A DNA stretch of 64,000 nt, taken from contig JAOTON010000897.1 in assembly GCA_034440635.1 (NCBI GenBank), positions 1,488,001 through 1,552,000 on the forward strand, in the 5' to 3' direction. Below the pieces are notes generated by a model. The model did not search any database and was not told where the DNA came from. It saw only the letters and a program-made list of their open reading frames with translations. A program made the translations under genes and the position numbers. The stretch is from Lepas anatifera (Eukaryota > Arthropoda > Thecostraca > Lepadidae). This document shows positions 60,061-64,000 of the stretch, piece after piece; the first letter of the stretch is position 1; each line of letters begins with the position of its first letter.

Positions 60061-60559
60061 GAGCCAAATTTAAACAGAAGCAGTGAACTTCAGTATAAAT
60101 ATTGGACCTGTACGTATCCTCTTGATATTTAAAATCGCTTTTGAGTGAACGATCCTTGGCTAGCAAAGGCAAGCATCTTGTGGCTAGCTCTTCCACCCCG
60201 TGACGTATTTTTCCGACTTGGATTCTCCCTCCCAGACCTGCCGGTTTGTTAAATTGTGCCCGTGTGACGTTTTTTTTGTTTTGCTTTTCGATTTGGCTTC
60301 CCCCACTAGACCGACCGGCTAGATTCGCCACTGCTTTTAGTGGTGGAACAAACACAATGGAGACACTATTTAAGATCAATTGTCATTCCCTGTGAAACTA
60401 TCGGCCAGAGTCTGAAAAACTGATAAATTAACCGTAGGTGATTTCCGAGAGGTCATAGGTAGAAATTTAAGCTGGTTTCCGGAAAGTTGCCATAGATGGT
60501 GCGATATGGAGGGCAAGTTGGCCTTGCCCTCATTTACTGGACTGGAGTTTTTTCCTAGT

Positions 60560-60840
60560 AGGCTTCCAAATGGCAGTTCATGGCGTTATTTGACGCCACT
60601 TCATCGATATAGATACCGTTTTTACAATTTGTGGTACTCAGTGACATTACTATGTGATATGAATGTAGACTACGCCTACCCACATCGCCACCGCTTTGAA
60701 TATTTTTGGGTGCAATGCCAATTGACCTGTTCTGGTGACCTGCCCTGCGGTTATCTATATATGCAGTTTTTTTGGGAAATATGCACAAATTCTCAAAATG
60801 AATTAAGTCAAGTACGGCGCCGCTCCTCGAGCCCTATCTT
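60560..60840. mobile_element. Decayed relative of the AGGTCA-rich elements
   Basis: TTGACCTGTTCTGGTGACCTG (60722-60742, nearly as 59862-59885) followed by CAAGTACGGCGCCGCTCC (60809-60826, compare 59951-59972) keeps the order seen in copy 5. Ends are not recognisable. Confidence 0.55.
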
Positions 60841-61876
60841 GTCCACGTTACAAACAGCCCAGAGGGTGTTCAAATCCCTTGTTTACGTGGATGACGGCTA
60901 AAACCTCCGTGAAAGCATGGGTGCCAGGTAACACCGGGTTGGACTCAGCTACTGGCAATGAGCTGTTATAGCTATATCGCGATCAACTGCTTGCAAACCA
61001 CTCACGGCGATCAGTGAATGGTGTGAATTATTTGGCCTGAATTTGAAGCTAACCACATCCAGGTTAGATAGCGTAGAATTTATGGGCTCCTTACCTGCAT
61101 TTTGGTGTGGGGGAATATATCCATCCCATGGGCCACATGCGTGTCTTACAAGCTGATAGTTATTAACATGGAGCAAAAGTGAATGAACTCGGCGAGCACC
61201 TACCTTGCTTGGGTGTACCTTATAATGAGATGAACAGGTGGTGAAATCTGGCCTCGGTTCAACACAGAAAAATATATTTTTGCCATTAGGAAAGCCCAGC
61301 AGTCGCTATCTCTTTATGGTCCCTGATCTACCTTCAATAATCACTTTGCGCTTGTGTGTTTTAAAGGCCAACAGGTAACCCTGATCATTTGCTGGCTTCA
61401 GATACATGCGCGAAAATTGAACATGAGAATTTGAATCCACCCAAAAGGGGCTGACGTGGTACTCATTGCTGGTGGATCGTTTGCTTAGAACAGTGAGGGA
61501 AAGCAAAGTTATGGTTTTGACGAAATTACAGACTGCTACAGAATCACGCGTGGGCGGCACGTAATCAACGCCGAGGTCAGTTTATCTGGTTTTACACGTA
61601 GTTTGGCAATTTATTCTAGTATTTTGCTGCTTTTAAAAGTGCTACGTTGGGTGTAAACATAGAGAATAAGAACAAAACAATGTTACTCGCTGCCATCCTC
61701 CCCACTCTTTCCCGAGAGCTGCCCAGTCTTTGGGTATTACCGGACCCGATCAGGCACCACAGGAGCGGACTCGGAATGACGACTCCGCTCCTACACACAC
61801 TTTCACATTTCACAGTTCACACATAAAAGTTCTTTTCAGAGTTAAATCCCCTACCCCCCCCGATCGCATGAGAAAT
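60841..61876. other. Intergenic, no gene recognised
   Basis: No domain-bearing frame. Minus frames at 60949-61176 and 61306-61560 are short and unremarkable. Confidence 0.5.
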
Positions 61877-61888
61877 TTAATGAATCAC

Positions 61889-62130
61889 AGGCGGATCCAG
61901 GGGGCATAGAACACATGACCTCCCGACCAAGTCCTGACACCGCTTCAGCTGGCCTCGTCATCCCTTCAATCGGCCGTGGGGCTCCTAAAACGTCCTCCCC
62001 TAATAATGGGATTATCGGCGCCATAGCCATAAGATTTGGTACCCCTCTGATAGGTTTCCAAAAGTGGCGTCCCCCTGTTCCGAATGGCGCGCCTCCTCCC
62101 ACTCTGTCGGAAGTCCTGGACCCGCCCATG
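61889..62130. mobile_element. hAT-like MITE with GGATCC-type ends
   Basis: The left end AGGCGGATCCAGG is inverted against the right end CCTGGACCCGCCC. The flanks TAATGAATCAC (61878-61888) and TAATGACAC (62131-62139) look like a target duplication with one small indel. The interior is non-coding. Confidence 0.65.
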
Positions 62131-62139
62131 TAATGACAC

Positions 62140-63179
62140 GCCATGTATCGTAAGCGGGGAAATACATCGCGAAACTACCAACAGCCCTGGTAGGCAGTCC
62201 AGTTATTGAGTAGAAACTTTCCGGGCCCGCCCGTCCCGTTGTGCAGCTGAGGCATGCTTTTCCAATATACCCCAGCTGCCGTGTGGACGTGGAGTTCGAA
62301 TTAGCTGAACTTGACATGGTTTGTAACTGTATCAGTCGAGAGTGAAAAACAAATCTCTCCATGTAATAATCAGAACGTTAGATTTCTATTAGCAGGAATC
62401 TGCCGCATGTGCGAGTGAGCATACAGTTAAAGGGAATATAACACCTTAATGGCTTCGGCTAAGCTGTCATTCAGTTAGAGCATGTTGAACCCCTTGTTTC
62501 ATGTTTATTTCCTTCAGAACTCGCCTTTGACAAAGAAGTAGCGCTCTCTACTGACTGAGCTGATACCTATCACTGATATCTACTTCTAAGCCCTGTCTTG
62601 CTGTGGCCCTAACTGTTGGCGGCGGGAGCATTGACTTCTGGGCTCAATGGGGTCGAATGTGTCCTTAAAAACACTCTGCTTGTCCCCGAACAGTGAGCAC
62701 TGGGACAAATCAAATATGACACCTGCAGGCCTCCTGGAATTTCATATCACACACCCAGCTCAATTATAATATGATTATAGCGGTAGCAAATTACCCTAAG
62801 TGTTTGACTCCTGCCCATTCTGATTATCCGAAACATGAAGCCACAGACTCGATATTTTTTGTCTGAACTTGATGTCCTCTTTTTGTCATAACAACTAATC
62901 ATTTTTTATATGACTTCTCGTCCGTTTTATTGTCCTCGAATTTGTATCTATGTATACTTTATCTGAACTCCCTTTAAATTCTATCAAAGCTTTTGTACAT
63001 ATAAAGTGAACACTCAGGTCTTACGGCACTTTAAGAGAAGCACTGCGTTTCTGTCACACTTCCATAAATTCAACGTCACCGTCCCGCACAAGCCTTCTCT
63101 TCACGCAGCCCGCGGTGCTCAGGGTCACGTCACCGCCACAAAGGGCATCTGCGACACGGCTTAAGGCAGATGGGCTGAC
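62140..63179. other. Intergenic, no gene recognised
   Basis: Nothing recognisable in any frame. Confidence 0.5.
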
Positions 63180-63183
63180 TTAA

Positions 63184-64000
63184 CCCGCGCTCCACCGGGG
63201 GTCCGGCGCCACCTTCGCCCCACCGGGGGCCATCGATAGCCCCCTCTAACTCGGAAAATATGGGGGTTAGCGCAAATCTGCAAAGTGCAATAGAAAGCTC
63301 GCGTGAATTCAGTAATAAAATACCTCACATGTTTAAGCTCTCAGGTCAATTGTTTAACCTCCAGAGGTCAAGTTAGGTCACGATAGGCTATTTTCACTCA
63401 AATATGCAATGCTTAAGAAAACTGGGCATAACTCTTATGTCATTAGCGCTATTGAGATCTGGTAAAGTACATTTGGTAGGAAATTAGCAGACCGTTTTTC
63501 GCTATGTCGAACATAATGACCTCCCGCCAGTGGTTTGACCACCAGAGGTCACCTCATGACCTAATATGACCTGAAGTCACGAAAGGTCAGAAAGTGACCT
63601 TGCTGTATATCAAATGAAAGCCAATGACAAGAAAAACACGATGATGTTTGATTCAGCACTCTAGCTTAATTAGGTCAAATGTTATAGTCAACATACTGTT
63701 TTTGACCCCTGGTGACCTTGGATGACCTTGGAAAAGTCAAAGGGAAAATATGGCTCCTGGGATTCGTGAAGGGATGTCCAAGAACGCTTTTCTCCGCAAT
63801 GTGAGCGTTTGCAATCGTTTTTGTGACTTTTAGATCATAAGACAGGTTTCCCCATACTTTTTCAATGGGAGAGGTCGCCTCGTGACCTGACCTCAGGTCA
63901 CGAAATCGAAAAATCTCGGATATACACATTGTAGACCCTGGAAGGGTCATGAAGTGTAGGAAGTTTCAAATTGATCGACTAAGAAATGTAGCTCTTATAG
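63184..64000 (+). mobile_element. TTAA-type AGGTCA-rich element, copy 6 (runs off the window)
   Basis: TTAA at 63180-63183 then CCCGCGCTCCACCGGGGG, closely following the start of copy 4 (19649). The match to copy 4 continues along the whole visible length, for example the AGGTCACCTC(A/G)TGACC cluster near 63546 and the TGACCTGACCTCAGGTCA cluster near 63884. The right end lies outside the window. Confidence 0.85.

Noticed and set aside
59861..60379. 172-codon minus-strand frame
   Set aside because: It spans the edge of an AGGTCA-rich element, the SINE tail and unique DNA, so it cannot be one gene.

Overview
The window looks like intergenic DNA from a large, repeat-rich invertebrate genome, most likely an arthropod (crustacean or chelicerate). 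The evidence is the transposon content: I-type non-LTR retrotransposons with an RNase H domain, tRNA-derived SINEs with an invertebrate-style central body, a spliced pogo/Tigger-type DNA transposon, TTAA-flanked non-autonomous elements, hAT-like MITEs and long AC and AT microsatellites. I see no host gene, rRNA gene, genuine tRNA gene or CRISPR array. The species cannot be named from the sequence alone.

Layout. (1) 1-9017 is a full-structure LINE (copy B) whose 5' end lies off the window. A second, twice-deleted LINE (A', 1224-2522) sits just after its ORF1 start codon with a 12-bp target duplication, and a SINE sits in its 3' UTR. (2) 9018-20690 is a transposon graveyard holding four TTAA-type, AGGTCA-rich elements and a 2.5-kb element with inverted arms. 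Those arms carry hammerhead-ribozyme-like motifs and enclose a reverse-strand LINE fragment. (3) 21850-25790 is an unidentified decayed region with inverted arms about 290 bp long. (4) 29669-39412 is LINE copy C, full length with a 12-bp target duplication. It is broken by a 2.1-kb GC-rich insert in ORF1, two SINEs in ORF2 and frameshifts. (5) 39413-52800 is intergenic DNA with tandem repeats, hAT-like MITEs and a GC-rich block at 48700-50640. (6) 52804-56780 is a pogo-superfamily transposon with matching 24-bp terminal repeats and TA target sites. It encodes a two-exon transposase ending in a PHD-like zinc finger. (7) 56783-64000 holds more repeats, including a SINE split exactly at TTAA by an AGGTCA-rich element, and another such element running off the right edge.

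The elements nest in readable order: LINE copies were hit by other LINEs and SINEs, and a SINE was hit by a TTAA element. All protein-coding copies are broken. LINE A' and copy C are very similar in ORF2 and 3' UTR, suggesting relatively recent activity of that subfamily, while copy B belongs to a more diverged one. The most interesting signal is the family of at least six TTAA-flanked elements (plus one decayed relative) filled with AGGTCA/TGACCT motifs, the nuclear-receptor half-site, which could have spread such sites through this genome.
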